DNA of 64,000 nt from Cristatella mucedo (GCA_009760855.2 WPIO01000028.1:3089501-3153500), one strand, 5' to 3'. Shown: positions 11,571-24,303, counted from the first letter of the stretch. Program-made: numbers and translations. Notes: a model not told the origin generated them from the letters alone.

Positions 11571-12060
11571 CACTCTTGCGGAGGGAATACTCCTCCACAC
11601 TAAGCGCGACCCGGACCCTAAACCCTAACCGGTGAACTAGGAATCCGTTCCCACCTGTGACGAGGGAATACCCCAAACACGCCAACTTAAAACACTCTTG
11701 CGGAGGGAATACTCCTCCGCACTGAAGCGCATACCGGAGTCTAAACCCTGACCGGTGAACTAGAACTCGGTTTCCACCAGTGCGACCGGAATACTCCACA
11801 CACGCCAACTCAAGCACTCCTGCGGAGGAAATACTTCTTCACACTGGGGCTGCTTACGTGTATACTGGGAAACGACCCAAATAGACGGAGCCCGAACCAG
11901 AGTCTAAACCCTGACCGGGAACTAGAACTCGGTTTCCACCAGTGCGGCAGGAATACTCCACACACGCCAACTCAAGCACTCCTGTGGAGGAAATACTTCT
12001 CCACACTGAAGCGCGAACCGGAGCCCAAACCCTACCCGGAGAACTAGGGCTCCACAGACG
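11571..12060. repeat. 122-bp minisatellite, about four units
   Basis: The start 'cactc(t/c)tg' recurs at 11571, 11693 and 11815 (spacing 122 each time) and again at 11977. The last interval is 162 because of an extra 40 bases. Each unit holds 'ggagg(g/a)aatac', 'gaccggtgaactag' or a variant, and 'cacgccaact'. The first unit has a 'ccctaaaccctaacc' stretch resembling telomere-type repeats, probably by chance. Confidence 0.85.
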
Positions 12061-13057
<997 letters not shown>

Positions 13058-13139
13058 TCCCTCACCTTTTTCTAGGCAATACGTCTCTCTCTCCATCGCT
13101 CTCTCTCTCTCTCTTTCTCTCTTTCTCTCTCTCTCTCTC

Positions 13140-14575
13140 ACCTTATGCTCACTTTAAGCTCACCCGTCCATTCACTCTTATGTCCCTAGCATCCGTTCGT
13201 CAGTTCCGGTCTCTGGCTCCTAGGCTCCTACTCATTCCATCGTCACTTCCTGTCTCCGTCGCTTTTCACTCCGTCCCGCATCTCTATTTTTCCTTCCGTC
13301 TCCATGTATGTTTCTCCTTGTCACTGTCTGCCTGTCCCATTCCGCCCGCCTCTCTGACCGCCCGCGCGCCGCCTCGGCCGGTCTGTCTCTCTCGCCCTCA
13401 CGTTCTCTACCTCTCTCACTATCGCATGACTGTCTGCTTGTACGTTTTTCTGTTTCCCGTCAGTCCACCATTTTCCATTTATCTGCGTCCATCTCTTTTC
13501 CCTCGCGCGCACCCCTCTCTACCCTCGATGAAGTCAGCACATTGACGCCGGCGGCGCCCCGCCCGCAGCCGAGCACAAATCACAGCTGCCATAGACAGGC
13601 GCCGCTGCGCATGCTCGGTTGCTACCGCCGCTCTATTCGCTACCCGATGCGTCCACAGACGGCTACGCTAGCTGAGAGGCTGTGTACACGCCATTCATTT
13701 CCGCCCATTGTAAGCCGCCGCCAGACAAACGCTGAAGGGTCGCTGCCGGTCGCGAGATGCCTGGATGAAGCCGCCGACGTGTCGCTCCCGACAAAGGCGA
13801 ACGCGCATCTGCTCACCCAAGAGTCGGGCCTGCGCCGCCGCCGCCGAGCGGCCACCGCTGCTGCCCAACGCTGCCAGTCGAACTAAGCGAGAGAAGGTCG
13901 CCACCCTCTACCGCATCTGGCGGCCTAATTCTAAAGGCTAAGGTAGGACGGAGCGGTTGTTGAGCACCCCCCCCCCCGCCCGCCCGCCACTCAGCGGCCG
14001 AATTACAACGGGTTGGGACCGAAAACTCGACCCCATACTGCCGTGGGGGATGATGGGAGGGGGGCGATCCGGGGAACGTGAGCGGCGGACGGCGGGGGTG
14101 CAAGCTCAGCTGCGGCTGCAGCTGCCGGGCGCCGCCTCCCCAAATCGAACAAAAGACGCCATCGCGGCGAACGGGAACGGAGCAATGCGGGGGGCCGTCT
14201 GCCTATTGGCAGCCGGCCGCCCGCCGGCGAAGTCCGAGCCCGAAAATCCGAGCCGTGCCTCGGCTCGGGTGGGTCTGAGACATCGACGCCAGCGAGAGAG
14301 CGAGGCTCGTCCGGCTTCCGCGAGTCCGGCATCCGCAAGCGAATGAGCCGCTGGAGCAGCGCTGGAGCTTTAACATAAAGTCGCTGCCGGAAGTCGCGGC
14401 GGCCTCACGAGACGCCGCCGCACGAGAAGCCGCTGAAGCACACACAGGCTTGCTAAAGGCGTTTAGAATCCGGTCTGGCAGCCAACGAGGTCGGCTTTTG
14501 GCGTCGAAAAAGCATTGAACCGTAGCGTAAGCAGACGCGAAAAGGCCAGCAGGTCACCAGCTTTCGTTTCGGCCG
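13140..14575. other. GC- and CpG-rich stretch, possible promoter-proximal island
   Basis: From about 13540 to 14450 the sequence is very rich in CpG, unlike the surrounding retroelement DNA. It lies 1.8-2.7 kb upstream of the galactosyltransferase start codon and could be a CpG-island-like promoter region or an upstream untranslated exon. Long open frames on both strands (for example 13957-14346) are expected from composition and are not called genes. Confidence 0.35.
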
Positions 14576-14636
14576 AATTAAGATTGAGTTCTCTGAGGGG
14601 ACTATATCAAAATATATTTTTATTATTTTTATTAGA
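14576..14636 (+). mobile_element. LINE-A solo 3' tail fragment
   Basis: It contains 'aagattgagttctctgaggg' and 'ctatatcaaa' followed by an ATT-rich run, the terminal block of LINE-A. Confidence 0.7.
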
Positions 14637-14644
14637 AGTGATAA

Positions 14645-14697
14645 TAATTAGAATTTAATTTATTTGCATAGCGCCCTAAGAGAGCTGAATCGAGGCA
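14645..14697 (-). mobile_element. SINE S2 3' tail fragment
   Basis: It reads 'atttgcatagcgccctaaga' then 'gagctgaatc', the reverse complement of the S2 3' end. Confidence 0.55.
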
Positions 14698-14699
14698 CG

Positions 14700-15455
14700 T
14701 GTGCCTCAGACATATCGCAAATACCACGTCTAAGTTGGTCCATGCATTTGTGACATCCCAACTAGACTTCTGTAACTCACTGCTTGCTGGCCTACCGGCA
14801 TTTTCAATCGGTCGATTACAGCTGGTTCAAAACTCTACAGCTAGGCTTGTCTGTCGTGAGCGTCACAGTTGCCACATCACACCACTTCTCGCCGACCTGC
14901 ACTGGCTACCAGTCAAGCAACAGATCGACTTCAAGGCTTTGTCGCTCACTTTTAGGTCACTTCATTCTTTGGCTCCAGCCTATCTCTCAGATCTACTTCC
15001 CCATCAGGCCAAGCATCAGTACCACCCGCTTTTCGGAATCCAACCGTATACCAATACCTAGTACAAATCTCAAATCCTTTGGAGACCGTGCATTTAGTTC
15101 GTATGCTCCCAAAGCCTGGAACTCCCTCCCGAATTGCTTCGGAACATCTCCTGACTTGACCATATTTAAAAAGAACTTAAAAACACACCTATTTAGGGCA
15201 GCATATAGTAGGTCCCTGTGATTCGTCCTTCATGTGCGTATGCGTGCTGATACTGTGCATGCTGCCACTAACCACACTTGCATGTTGACCCTGTGCACGT
15301 CATCCCCAATCATGTTATTCATGTTGCTTATCAAGCATGATACCACTCACCATTCGATCGCATTTCCTTTGCAGCAAATGTAAAGCGCCCAGAAAAAGAT
15401 GGAGTTCTTTGAGGCTCTTTATCAAATGTATTATTAATATTACTATTATTATATG
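14700..15455 (+). mobile_element. LINE-A, 5'-truncated
   Basis: It starts at 'accacgtctaagttggtcc' in the RT C-terminal part (SKLVHAFVTSQLDFCNSLL) and carries LHWLPVKQQIDFKAL. A frameshift near 15030 divides it, and the frame resumes with SYAPKAWNSLPN and KKNLKTHLF. The tail block and ATT-rich end follow. Confidence 0.88.
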
Positions 15456-15540
15456 CCGCAGGGCTCGAGCCTGCGACCTCGGTCGTTAAAGGCGAGCACC
15501 TAGCTAGAATGCCGCGAGGTAGCTGACCCGTCTGGTCTCC
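15456..15540 (-). mobile_element. SINE S2 head, partial
   Basis: It has 'ccgcagggctcgagcctgcg', 'acctcggtcgttaaaggcga' and 'gcacctagc'. This is the S2 tRNA-like head on the minus strand without its LINE-like tail. Confidence 0.6.
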
Positions 15541-15924
15541 GAGGCGGCGGCGGCGCTTCGCTCCCTCGGTGCCGAGTGTAGTTCATTTGGTATCGGCGGT
15601 GAACGGCCGCCGCCCCGTTCCGGTGGCCATTTGCCTCTTGCTGCCCGCAAAAGCAGTTCACGCTGCCTTGGCACGGCCTTCGGGTGACCTTGGCAGCTTG
15701 GTTGGCTGCTCAGGCGATCGAATCCCAAGTTCTTGCTCCCCGCAATTTGATGGCCGCACTGACGACGGCTGGGCCACGCGGGACGCATGGGCCACGCGGG
15801 CGTTCGATTCTGGGCTCTAAAAGGCGCTGGCGCTCCGAACGAGGGGGATTGGTTGGTTGGTTGCTCAAAAAGTTCGCACGTGGCTGATCCGGCGGCTGGG
15901 ATGTTACAACCAGTAATTTGGTAA

Positions 15925-16028
15925 TGCTTTCTACGCAGCATTTGTAAAGTGCCCAGAAAGAGATTCAGTCAGTTCTCTGAGGGGGCTATACAAATGTATT
16001 CTTATTATTACTATTTATTTATTATTAA
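15925..16028 (+). mobile_element. LINE-A solo tail just upstream of a gene
   Basis: 'gcagcatttgtaaagtgccc' and the 'tctgagggggctatacaaat' block, then an ATT-rich end. It stops less than 200 bases before the galactosyltransferase start codon, so it probably lies in the promoter or 5' untranslated region. Confidence 0.8.
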
Positions 16029-16029
16029 T

Positions 16030-16093
16030 ACGCCAGCGCTGCTGCTGTCTGCTCGCTGTCTGCTGCTCGCTGTCTGCTGCTCGCTGTCTGCCC
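16030..16093. repeat. 17-bp tandem repeat upstream of the galactosyltransferase start
   Basis: About three units of 'tgctgctcgctgtctgc', roughly 125-185 bases before the start codon. Confidence 0.8.
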
Positions 16094-16216
16094 GCGCGCG
16101 CGCAGCCTCTTTCTCGAGCGCCGCCGCGCGCCTCCTCCACTCCAGGCTCCGCTACCGGCATTACCGCCGGCGACCGCTCCGCTGCACCGCCGGCCGCCGC
16201 GCGGTTTCGGAGGCGA

Positions 16217-17102
16217 ATGCGGACGTACACGAGACTCGCCTGCCTGCTGGCGCTCGTCGCCCCGGTGCCGCTAGTCTTGCTGCTCTACATGAACGGCCGC
16301 GCCAGCCTGCCCGGCCTGGAAGGCGCCGCCGGCGCCGCCGCCGGCGGCGTCCTCCTGGAGTCTCTGCGAGCAGCGCCGCCGGCGGCTGCCGGCGACGGAG
16401 GAGACGCGACGGCGCCGGGGGGCGGCGGCGCGCAGCAGCGCGGCGACGACGGTCCGACGTGGAACATGACGGCCGAATACTACAGCGCGCCGGCGGACGC
16501 GTGCGACCCGACCTCCAACGAGAACACCGTGCTCGTCTACGTGTACACGGCTCCTCGAAACGTCGAGAAGCGCAAGAAGATCCGCGTCACGTGGGCGTCC
16601 GTGAGGGCGCACGGCGGCACCGACTTCCGGGTGCTGTTCTTCGTCGGCCGCGTGACGAGCTACGCGCTGCAGCTCAGTCTGGCCAGAGAACAGCGGCAGT
16701 ACGGGGACATGGTGCAGGACAAGAGCTACGTCGACTCGTACCGAAACCTGACCCGGAAGGGGCTCAGCGCCCTCCTGTGGGTGACGCAGCGCTGCCCGGG
16801 CCTGTTTCGCGTCGTCAAGGTGGACGACGACACGCTGGTCAATCCGTACAACCTGATCGACACGCTGCGCGGCCTGTCGGAAGCGACGCTGCAGAAGTTC
16901 GTCTGCCCGGTGACGACCTCCGCCAAGCCCATACGGAAGCCGAGCAACAAGTACTTCGTGTCGGCTGACGAGTTCGACGGCGACTACTATCCCATGTACT
17001 GCCAGGGCTACGCGTACACCATACCACCGCCGGCCATAACGAGCCTTCTCGAGGCGGCCCTCAACAACACCCTGTTCTCCATGGAAGACGTGTTCATAAC
17101 GG
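16217..17102 (+). CDS. family-31 beta-1,3-galactosyltransferase-like protein, exon 1
   Basis: Exon 1 of a two-exon, 364-residue type II membrane protein, likely a Golgi enzyme that transfers a UDP-sugar to glycoprotein or glycolipid acceptors. The ATG at 16217 is followed at once by a signal anchor (residues about 7-25, LACLLALVAPVPLVLLLYM). A low-complexity Gly/Ala stem follows to about residue 80. The catalytic region shows NVEKRKKIRVTWAS near residue 115, the DxD-type metal/nucleotide motif VDDD (residues 203-205), YCQGYAYTIP, and MEDVFITG (Glu290-Asp291), all at GT31-typical spacing. Asn-X-Thr sites are present (NMT, RNLT, NNT). The exon ends in phase 1 at GTGAGT. The acceptor cannot be deduced, so no B3GALT number is given. 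Confidence 0.9.
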
Positions 17103-17705
17103 GTGAGTGCCCGTCCGCCCTCCCGCGCGCCCGCCTCCGCCCGCCCGCGAATCCCGTGGCCCTCGCGAGGTTCGTGCTTCCGGCCACCCGCGCACATGCC
17201 GCTGGCCGTAGGCCGTAGGCGAGTGCTGGCGCGCGCGGCGCCGCAGCGGCTGCTGCAGCGGTCCACTCTTTCCAGCCGACGGTTCAGCCGCGTTTACATC
17301 CGGGTTTACATCGCGAAAGTTTACCTGCGAATTTGCTAACGAAAAAAATAGCTTACGCACGCGAGCGGAAGAGTTTCGCTGCTGTGACGATCGCTTCAAA
17401 ACGCTCACTCAAATACGCGCCTACTGGTTTAGTCACGAGATTCGAGCGCCTCGCATCGGCTCGCGCGGTAGCCTCTGGTAGCCTCCTAGTGGTAGCAGTG
17501 GACGGAATGCGTGCGAAGTCGTCGAGCAAAGGCAGTGCTCCTTCTGTAGCAAGCGGCCAAGCGTGCTTTGCATTCGGTAAAATGGCAGAGTCTGTATGAC
17601 CCTACAACCTCCGGGTTTCGGAGGTCTCAGATTAAGCTTCGGATGGTGAGATGACGCGTTATCCGTTCTTTCCATCCTTACTGTACAATTGTGGAGAGTT
17701 TAGCA

Positions 17706-17723
17706 ATGTATATATACATATAC

Positions 17724-17793
<70 letters not shown>

Positions 17794-17912
17794 GTGCTCG
17801 CGAACGTACACACACACACACACACATATATATGAAATACATATACATGTATACACATATATAAATATATATATATATATATTTGTGTGTGTGTGTATAT
17901 ATATGTGTACAA
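17706..17912. repeat. (AT)n / (AC)n compound microsatellite
   Basis: Alternating TA with ACAT interruptions, a short CA run and a TG run; self-complementary and within the galactosyltransferase intron. Confidence 0.95.
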
Positions 17913-18135
17913 TCTAGCTGCCGTTTCAGCTATGTATATTTCTTGCACTATTGAGGCTTCAGCATCGGTTGGCTTCCTTCATCAAAAATTTGCAGGTTGA
18001 ATATGGGCTACCTGATCGCGAGTCATTTTCACTCCTTTCAGAGTTTGATTAGCTATCTCTCTGCCTCTCTCTCCTCTCTGGTTAAAGCTGTGAAATTACG
18101 CGTGTCTCTTTGTTACTCTTCGGGTGCTGGTATAT

Positions 18136-18330
18136 TTGGTGAGCCATCGTGGCGCACAAGGTAAGGCGGTGGCTTTTCACGACCTTGGTCCCGATGTCGT
18201 GGATTTTAATCTTTCGGTGGGCGATCTTTAATCGCCACTGCAAGCGGTGGTGATAGCCTTGAAGTCTCTTCTGTCGCTATACAAAAGTGGCTGTTAAATC
18301 AGCTAGTATTTAATTTTAATTTAATTTAAT
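18136..18330 (+). mobile_element. SINE S1
   Basis: It is close to full length. The head is 'gtgagccatcgtggcgcaca' followed by 'aggtaaggcggtgg'; the B box is decayed; the body is 'gccactgcaagcggtggtga'; and the 3' part is 'gctgttaaatcagctag'. Confidence 0.88.
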
Positions 18331-18711
18331 ATGCTTACACGATACGACAATACTCGCCTACTCTTTTTTGTTTTGTAAATGTATCGGCGGTTTGATGGGC
18401 GATAGGCAAAAGCATACGACAAACTACATCTGTCGGCGTGGGGCAATGGTCAGAACGTTTGTCACCGTAAAGTGTAGGTTGGTAGGCCTAGGTTAAGGTC
18501 GGAGACCGACAGGAGGGCATTCCCCTTCTTTTCTCGAGATAGGTACGGCATGGACAGCGGTATTCAGATCGAGCTGCTGTGTTCAAGATAGTTCGCCAGG
18601 ACTTCGTTACTACCGGACGAACAACGATGGATTCTGACGGAGTATCGCGATCGTTTAGAAGCAGTCATCTGCTTTTAAGCAAGATTCCAGCGTCGGCTTG
18701 CGGGAGAGAGC

Positions 18712-18880
18712 TCTAGCAAGGCTGGGTAAGGTCTTGCTCCTCACGACCTCGGTCCCGAGATCGTGGGTTCGAATCCTGCGGTGGGCGATCCTTTATTGAC
18801 GCTTCAAGCGTTGGTGATAGCCATTAAGGCTCTTCTGCCTCTATTCAAATAGAGGCATTTAAATCAGCTATTATTTTCTT
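18712..18880 (+). mobile_element. SINE S1
   Basis: The B-box segment is intact (gtgggttcgaatcc) with 'tgcggtgggcgatcctttat', and the 3' part ends 'tttaaatcagcta'. Confidence 0.85.
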
Positions 18881-19961
18881 TTTAAGCAGAGCCTTGAGTT
18901 TGCAGGTGTCCGTTCGCTCGGAGGCGGGTCGTTGTTTAACGCTTTTCTCGCTCTCTCTAGCATTTCCGCCAAAATGTTTTGGCGATTGACCAGTTTTCGT
19001 TGCTTTGCGGTCGCAGTCACATCTCGTGCTACCGACCCAGGCCTCCACTGTCCAGCCGCACCTCGATGCTGCCTACTCAATCGGCAGCCACATTTAATCT
19101 CAGCTAAGCCCCTAGCCTGGCGTCTGTGCCGAGAGACGAAAGCTGCCGGCATCGAAAGTCAATAGAGCCTATTGTGTCGTGCACTCTAGAAAACTATCCA
19201 ACCTAGCATGCACGTAGTGCTCGTGGTTCGGCCCAGTTTCAGACGGTAGTGTATTGTCTTTACGAGCCTGTATTTTTCGTTTAAATACAGGGGCTTGAAC
19301 ACAAAATGAAGCTCCGTCCTTTTTCTTTAAGCAAGTCCAGTTTTTGTCAAGCCCTACTACGGGCTATGCGTTTTCCAGGGAGTCTGCATAGAGTATCTGC
19401 CCTCTATATTTTATAGCATCGTGACATGGCTCCACGATGCAGTGAGGACCAGACGGGTGTCAGCTTCGAAGCTAGTTTCATAAGGCACTGAGGCCTAAGC
19501 GATTTTCTGTGAGAAATAGATTTGCAACTTTTCTATCAAGTAGCTCGTAATAAAAAAGAGAGTAAATGATCTGAGAAGAATGAATTTGGACTTCTCTAGA
19601 AGTCAGAACTAAGACGAAGTGACGAAAAACAGCTGGAAATCTGGAGCTTAGGATTGTTTCCCTGAAGGCGCTCAGGGTCACCCGTAGCTCCACATGACGT
19701 CCCACGTAGAAGGAAGTCTTTAATTTCGCTTTAAAAATACATGTCCGTAGAGCTTTCCTGGTTCAGAGATTGCCGATCTTCAAGTGCACTCGAAAGTTTA
19801 GTAGTACCGCCGTTGTAAGCCACAGTCGACTTAATCAGATGCCACAACAAAATTTACATGACAGCATGTAATTTGCTCGGTAATTCCGAGCAATAACTTC
19901 CCGGATATTGAATGAGTGGCTAGAAAAATAATAGTATCAGATTTTAACAGTCTCACCTATA

Positions 19962-20095
19962 TAGCAGCAGAATCTTGAATGCATTCGGCGCCCTTTGCAG
20001 TTGGCTATAATGGATCACCCACTACAGGATTCGAACTCACGACTTAGGTCGGAAAAGCGAGCGCCTTACCTCATGGGCTATCACCGCCCATACGT
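19962..20095 (-). mobile_element. SINE S1
   Basis: On the minus strand it has the head 'atgaggtaaggcgctcgc', a B box 'gagttcgaatcctg' and the S1 body. Confidence 0.8.
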
Positions 20096-20284
20096 TTTCT
20101 GCTTCATTCATTCGCGTAGAAAATAGAGATACGTGCCTTCGTAACCCGACTCGTCTGCTCGTTTAGCCAGTCTCGACCTTGCAGCCTCCTAGAGGAAACT
20201 CTCCTAGGCTTCTTTAAATAAGCTGATAGAGTGATTATGGGCAGAGAAAAAATTTGATCACGTGCTGATCGTGTACCAAGCCCT

Positions 20285-20985
20285 CTCATGTCTTAATAAC
20301 ACTAATAATAATAAAAACACTTCATAAAGCACCCTCAGAGAACTCAATCTCTTTCTAGGTGCTTTACATTTGCTGCTAAGGAAATACGATTGAATGGTTA
20401 ATAGAGAATGCTCGATAAGCAACAAGAATAACATGGTTAGGGGTGAATTGCACAGGGTCAGCATGCAAGTGTGGTTAGTGGCAGCATGCACAGTGTCAGC
20501 ACGCATAAGCACATAAAGGACGGTTCACAGGGACCCACTAAATGCTGTCATAAATAGGCGAGTTTTAAATTTCTTTTTAAAAACTGTCAAGTTAGGGGAA
20601 GTCGTGAAGGAAGTCGGGAGTGAGTTCCAGGCTTTCGGAGCATACGAACTATAGGCACGGTCTCCAAAATATTTGAGGTTTGTACGAGCTATGGTAAACA
20701 GTTAGATTCCGAAAAGCGGGGGGGGGGAGGTACGATGAAAGTAATCTTGTACTTGATCCGGTGGGGCAGTAGATCTGATAGGTAGGCTGGAGCGACAGAA
20801 TGAAGGGGCTTAAAGTTGAGCGACACAACCTTGAAGTTGATGCGTTGCTTGACTGGTAGTCAGTGCAGTCGGCGAGAATCGGTGTGATGTGGCAACTGTG
20901 ATGCTCACGACAGATAAGCCTAGCTGCAGAGTTTTGCACATCTGTAAGCGCCTGATTGCACAGGCCGGTAGACCAGCAAGCAGAA
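20285..20985 (-). mobile_element. LINE-A, 5'-truncated
   Basis: Tail block 'tctttctaggtgctttacat' near 20350, then the RT C-terminal region with frame breaks and a G run at 20720-20728. It is antisense to the host galactosyltransferase gene. Confidence 0.85.
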
Positions 20986-21264
20986 GGTCTTCACTGAAAT
21001 TTATAGCACTAGCTCGGCATAGCTCAAGCTTTCAATGCTTCACTCATACAGAGCTTATTATTCCAAAGCCATTCAAATCAGCTATCTTTCTACTTTCACT
21101 TCAAGAGCCAGGAATTTGTTTCCGGATTCCATCACACGAGAATGCAGCCGTAACTTGAACAGACGAGACAGACTCACTTCGGCAGCTCCAATAAATGCGA
21201 CGTTCCTGCTTCCCGCCATGCATTTAGGATTTCACACTAAGAGAAAATCGTAGTATCTTCGTTT

Positions 21265-21350
21265 ATTTGTACTATCTGTGAAGTGCCTAGAACTATTTTA
21301 ATTGTCTTAGGGTGCCATGCAACAGAATCATATCAATATTGTTATTGTTA
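21265..21350 (+). mobile_element. LINE-type tail fragment
   Basis: 'ctgtgaagtgcctagaac' then 'tgtcttagggtgcc', similar to the shared LINE/S2 3' block; degenerate. Confidence 0.4.
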
Positions 21351-21394
21351 ATTTTAAGGAAGTTAACAGCCATCCAGAATTGGTGTGCAATGCA

Positions 21395-21775
21395 GGAATT
21401 TTTCAATAACCGCAGCCGAATCTTGGCGTGTGAATGATATATAACAATTTTGAGCGATTGTGGAACTTACTTCCACGATTTTTGCGTAATAAAAAATACA
21501 CACAATTCATGTATATAGCACCCTGAGAGAGCTCAGTTTCTATTCAGGCGCTTCACTTATTTTACTAGGCTCGAGCCTACGACCTCTGCCAGACCTTGGT
21601 CGGGGCGAGCACCTTAACCAATGTCTGCCAGCTGTCAACTCTGGCATTTTTTTTCGAGGTCCCATGCTGCAACTTCTATGCTAGGTAATTCTCTGATCGT
21701 CCTCCTAATTCAGCTTTGGTTCTCACATTTTCTTTATTGCTTAGCGTGAAGCCTGTTGGCTACCACGTGGATACC
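21395..21775 (+). mobile_element. LINE-B, degenerate, split by an S2 insertion
   Basis: 'cgattgtggaacttacttcc' corresponds to the family B LWNSLP region. After an interruption the family resumes with 'gtgaagcctgttggctacca'. The S2 copy at 21495-21645 sits between them. Confidence 0.5.
21495..21645 (-). mobile_element. SINE S2 inserted in LINE-B
   Basis: On the minus strand: tRNA-like head with 'ggtcgtaggctcgagcc', then a tail 'aagtgaagcgcctgaataga' and 'gagctctctcagggtgctat', closely resembling the LINE-A terminus. Confidence 0.75.
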
Positions 21776-22513
21776 GAATGCGGCCTGAAAGATCCGTGGT
21801 CTTTCAGTGGAGCTAGATATCCATTTAATAGCTGCCAGAGTCGGCAATATGAGACCCTATTGTACGCACGGAGTAACCCTTGATTGTGTTTAAGTTTTTC
21901 TTTTTTGCTCACTTGTAGTTGTAATGGTGACTTCAGTCCAGTTGACAAGTGCTATTGACGTTTGCCACTAGCGCCGGTCTTTTACTCCTTTCTTCAAACC
22001 AAAAGCAACACGCCCCCCCTAGTCAGTCGATGAAATCTCGCCCAAGTCCTCTCCAAGTGCGATGCCTATCAAATTGTGCTCAGTGAAGAGCAATCCTCTG
22101 CATTAACATAGCAACGTCACGTGCGGAATGCTTATTTGATTTTACACTGAATTGGTGTGACAATGGTGCCATGCTGCTCTTTGCTCAAGTAAAAGAGGCA
22201 CTAAATAAGAATGCGCTACGAAACGAACTACGATGAGTGGCCAGTCTGGAATAGCACGTACTGTTAGCCGCTCTACCTTTTCTTTCATCAGCAGCTGTGG
22301 TCAGCAGCTGTTTTACATTTACGTATTTCTGTTTGGGACTTACCATGGAATTTTATGAAGACAACGAAGTAAAATGCGCGTTTTTAAGGCTATACGCTTG
22401 CAGCCAAATATGGTTGAAACTAGCTGCAGCTATCATATATCTCCTTTGTCTCTGAGCCGTCCAGTTGCCGAGCAGTCTTGCAAGCGAATGAAGCAGGAGC
22501 GTTGTTATTTCAG

Positions 22514-22722
22514 GTTTGCTGGCGTCTTACCACAACCTCACGCACTACCCGCTCTCCAACTACTACTCTACTACCTTTCGCGATGGTTCTACCGAGGACT
22601 TGATCAACAAAATATTGACTCGGCCCAACATGATCTTCATCGGCCACACTAAGGCCATGGTTTACTATGACTTATTCTGGAAGTTGGTTTCCAAAGAACC
22701 GACATCTGCACCGGCACATTGA
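22514..22722 (+). CDS. family-31 beta-1,3-galactosyltransferase-like protein, exon 2 (terminal)
   Basis: The acceptor 'tgttatttcag' precedes 22514. Two bases complete the Gly of the EDVFITG motif left open by exon 1, giving FITG|LLASYHNLTHYPLSNY. The frame runs 69 codons to TGA at 22720-22722. Residues such as NMIFIGHTKAMVYYDLFWKLV form the usual C-terminal end of the GT31 fold. Exon lengths of 886 and 209 total 1095, exactly 365 codons including stop. This supports a complete, functional-looking gene despite the 5.4-kb transposon-filled intron. Confidence 0.88.
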
Positions 22723-24303
22723 ATGTGTACATCCGAAAAACTGCTGCTGGCGGACGGTCGGTGTCCAGTCTCCCGAGTAGACATCAGGCTTCCCGGGCCT
22801 ATACAGCTTTTTATTGCAGTCCTATCGCTGACACACGTCGTGTGTTTGTAAGCTATAACGTGCAGCTCGTTACCGACAAGACTGTTTGCTTAAGCAATAG
22901 CTAGTCGCCTCGCCGAAGCAGATCGGTGTATGATTTCTAAACGAACCTGCTGCTGACTAGTGCCGTGGGCAGAAGACCAGTCAGTTTCCAACCTAATGCT
23001 AAACCATCCGGGCATACATTTGTTCTCTAATTGATGAGTGGCTCAAGTATCGGACATGATGACGGGTGCTTGCACAAGTACTCACATGGTCTATTACATT
23101 GACGCTTCCTGCAGTCAACCCTTACGACTGCTGCGAGTTGCACTATCTATACTTCAGTATTCAAGGAATTTATTTTGCACCGAAAAAATACTATCAAGCC
23201 GCAACAAGCTGGCTATTTATAATCGCTTAAAGATGCTCGATCTCCACGAGCCAATCATGGGTTCGAGTCCTGCCGCAGGCGATTCTTTATTACCCACTGC
23301 AAGCGGCAGGGGATCTTCTACCACTATGTAAGTGAGGCTGTTGAATCACCTAATCTTATTATACTAAGCACATACAATAGAAGTGTACACTACATGGCTT
23401 TCCGAGGACGACCTTCGAACTAGGTATGATCACAAGATTCGAGCCATCTAAATGTACCATGTGCGTTTTGCTGCTTAATTTTGCAAACGATTTGACGGCC
23501 TTCTTGGGGTATTCAGAAAAGGTAATTAATTATCCTGTTTTGACGACGACACACTGCATCCAAGCGAAACAAGTAGTTTCAGACAAATGACTAGGACTAG
23601 AACGCTAGCTGTCCATCTAAAGTACGGATCACAACGTGTCACCTGTTTTAAAGTAATAGCTGCTCAGGATTACGAAAGCACGGATTAGAGAAAGATTGTT
23701 TAATCATTTTTCGGGCCCATAACTGCTATGGATAGGGTAAAAAGGATCGATACGATCCTAATTGGCAGTCAGGACATATTGTTTCTGTTCTGCAAGGGGA
23801 GAATTTTGGGGTACCCTGACGGTGACAAATCAATTACAGTAACTAGCACCAACAAAGCTCAAACGAACCAAAGTAGAAAGAAATCGCAATATTTTACTTG
23901 AACAGCTCTTTCGGCCATAGTAGTTAATATGGCCACCAAGAATTCGTAATTGAATCGATGCAATGGGCAGTAAATCACATGCACCGAAGGGGTGCGTGTA
24001 CGATCACCGCCACATATGACGACATGCAGTCAGCAACATAATGTACTCACTTTGTTGCACATAATCAACACACGAAGCCTGCACTAAGGAGTCACAAGTA
24101 TGGCAGCAGCTCAGCCGAGCTGCTGCCATCGCGCAATGTGAATGTAAGTGCTATTACTATAGGAAAACAGCATCGACAGAGGCTCTGGCCACTACGAGAA
24201 GGTTTTTCGGCAAGCAGAGCAAGACGCACAGCTGTTAACACTCCAATGCCACTGTAAACCAATTGGTGCCAACCGTACGCCACAAGCTTTTTAAACAGTT
24301 CGT
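22723..24303. other. intergenic between two convergent genes
   Basis: It lies between the stop of the plus-strand galactosyltransferase and the stop of minus-strand MRPL14. It contains an S1 SINE; otherwise I see no gene. Both 3' untranslated regions must lie here. Confidence 0.55.
23225..23360 (+). mobile_element. SINE S1, head degenerate
   Basis: B box 'catgggttcgagtcctgc', body 'actgcaagcggcagg' and 3' part 'gaggctgttgaatcacctaa'. Confidence 0.78.

Larger units (their letters stand above)
17103..22513 (+). other. intron 1 of the galactosyltransferase gene
   Basis: It begins GTGAGT and ends tatttcag. It holds an AT microsatellite, three S1 SINEs, a minus-strand LINE-A, LINE-B and S2 fragments, and unique sequence (for example 18885-19960 and 21780-22500) in which I see nothing else. 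Confidence 0.88.

Noticed and set aside
14003-14346. Overlapping frames of 111-129 codons on both strands
   Set aside because: CpG-rich composition lowers stop frequency on both strands; no splice or motif support.
16271-17266. 331-codon minus-strand frame over galactosyltransferase exon 1
   Set aside because: Antisense shadow of a GC-rich exon; no family motifs, while the plus strand shows VDDD and EDVFITG.
18712-18880. tRNA gene (intact B box)
   Set aside because: The B box belongs to repeated S1 SINE copies; no acceptor stem or complete cloverleaf is visible.
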